DNA from: Oribacterium sp. | Lineage (GTDB): Bacteria > Bacillota > Clostridia > Lachnospirales > Lachnospiraceae | Assembly: GCA_024689585.1 (NCBI GenBank) | Contig: JAILDF010000207.1 | Span: forward strand, 1 to 38,658 | Direction: 5' to 3' | DNA: 38,658 nt | In this document: in pieces, positions 38,131 to 38,658 of the stretch | Layout: each line of letters starts with the position of its first letter | Position numbering within the stretch: the stretch's first letter is position 1 | Notes under the pieces: generated by a model | What the model was told of the DNA's origin: nothing | What the model saw: the letters and a program-made list of their open reading frames with translations, nothing else | Database searches by the model: none | Translations under genes and position numbers: made by a program

Positions 38131-38267
38131 TTATTCTATGATGTGAGGGTCAAAAGTCCATTTTTGTGAGCAATTGACACTCAGTTATATACATTTGAAC
38201 CTTGTCAACTGAATAAAACTATGAAAATCCGAGTTATGGGCTTAGGAGTAAGGGAGATTAGCCCCTA

Positions 38268-38658
38268 TCACAGGGCAAATCCTCTGCATAATTCCTTGCC
38301 ATCCATAAATCTTCTGAGTTTTTGGAAGTTTAAGGCCGCAACTTTAAAGCCGAAGAACAGTTTCGTTCTCAGCTTCCCACGTACTGGCATTGTATCCGCA
38401 AGATATTTATTTCGAATGACCGATGGAACTGTTTCAACTCCGTTTCTTATCCGGCCTATCATTTTTCGAGTCTCAGGATCAAGTTCGGAGTTACGCTTTT
38501 CTGCTCTGATTGTTTTCATGGGCAGAAGAAGACTGGCAACTCTTTTACCGAGACTTGGATTACACTCTTTCTGATGAGGACATCCGTTGCAATGACAACT
38601 TGGAAGTGAAATCCTGAGTTGATCCCGGGATTCATAATAAGTGCTGTTTACTTCATGT
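38268..38658 (-). mobile_element. IS1182-like transposase, C-terminal part (continues beyond window)
   Basis: Frame open to the edge: SLPSCHCNGCPHQKECNPSLGKRVASLLLPMKTIRAEKRNSELDPETRKMIGRIRNGVETVPSVIRNKYLADTMPVRGKLRTKLFFGFKVAALNFQKLRRFMDG. Cys cluster plus RGxxxxKxxFGFKxAAxNFxKL tail. Confidence 0.8.

Noticed and set aside
1-38658. CRISPR arrays, tRNA or rRNA genes
   Set aside because: None noticed on reading; the only short-period repeats are the 39-bp coding repeat and the dispersed palindromes. A tRNAscan/CRISPR-finder run would be needed to exclude them fully.

Overview
This 38.7 kb chromosomal window looks like an anaerobic Firmicute, probably Lachnospiraceae (taxonomy is inference). 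Left to right it contains: (1) a minus-strand run of DUF362/ferredoxin protein, ECF-type S component, a STAS domain fused to an NRPS condensation-like domain, an A-PCP-C NRPS-like protein, a MATE exporter and a truncated acyl-CoA carboxyltransferase, which may form a small undescribed biosynthetic locus; (2) a LacI-regulated hexuronate module: TRAP transporter, RraA-like protein, two-part UxaA, SDR, UxaC and esterase on minus, with an enolase-superfamily dehydratase and second SDR on plus, and two AAAACGTTTT palindromes exactly 200 bp apart in the divergent promoter region; (3) an anaerobic ribonucleotide reductase NrdD with a C-terminal redoxin-like domain, preceded by two NrdR-box-like sites 31 bp apart; (4) a solitary citF, an ATLF-like secreted metallopeptidase, CorA, a zinc-ribbon protein, a FliB-like protein, CotH, an amidohydrolase; (5) a riboflavin operon ribD-ribE-ribBA-ribH with an FMN riboswitch and terminator, interrupted by two different repeat elements; (6) the C-terminal part of an IS1182-like transposase at the right edge. 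Most supplied ORFs under about 150 aa are antisense or out-of-frame shadows of these genes. All calls come from reading motifs in the sequence; no homology search was run.
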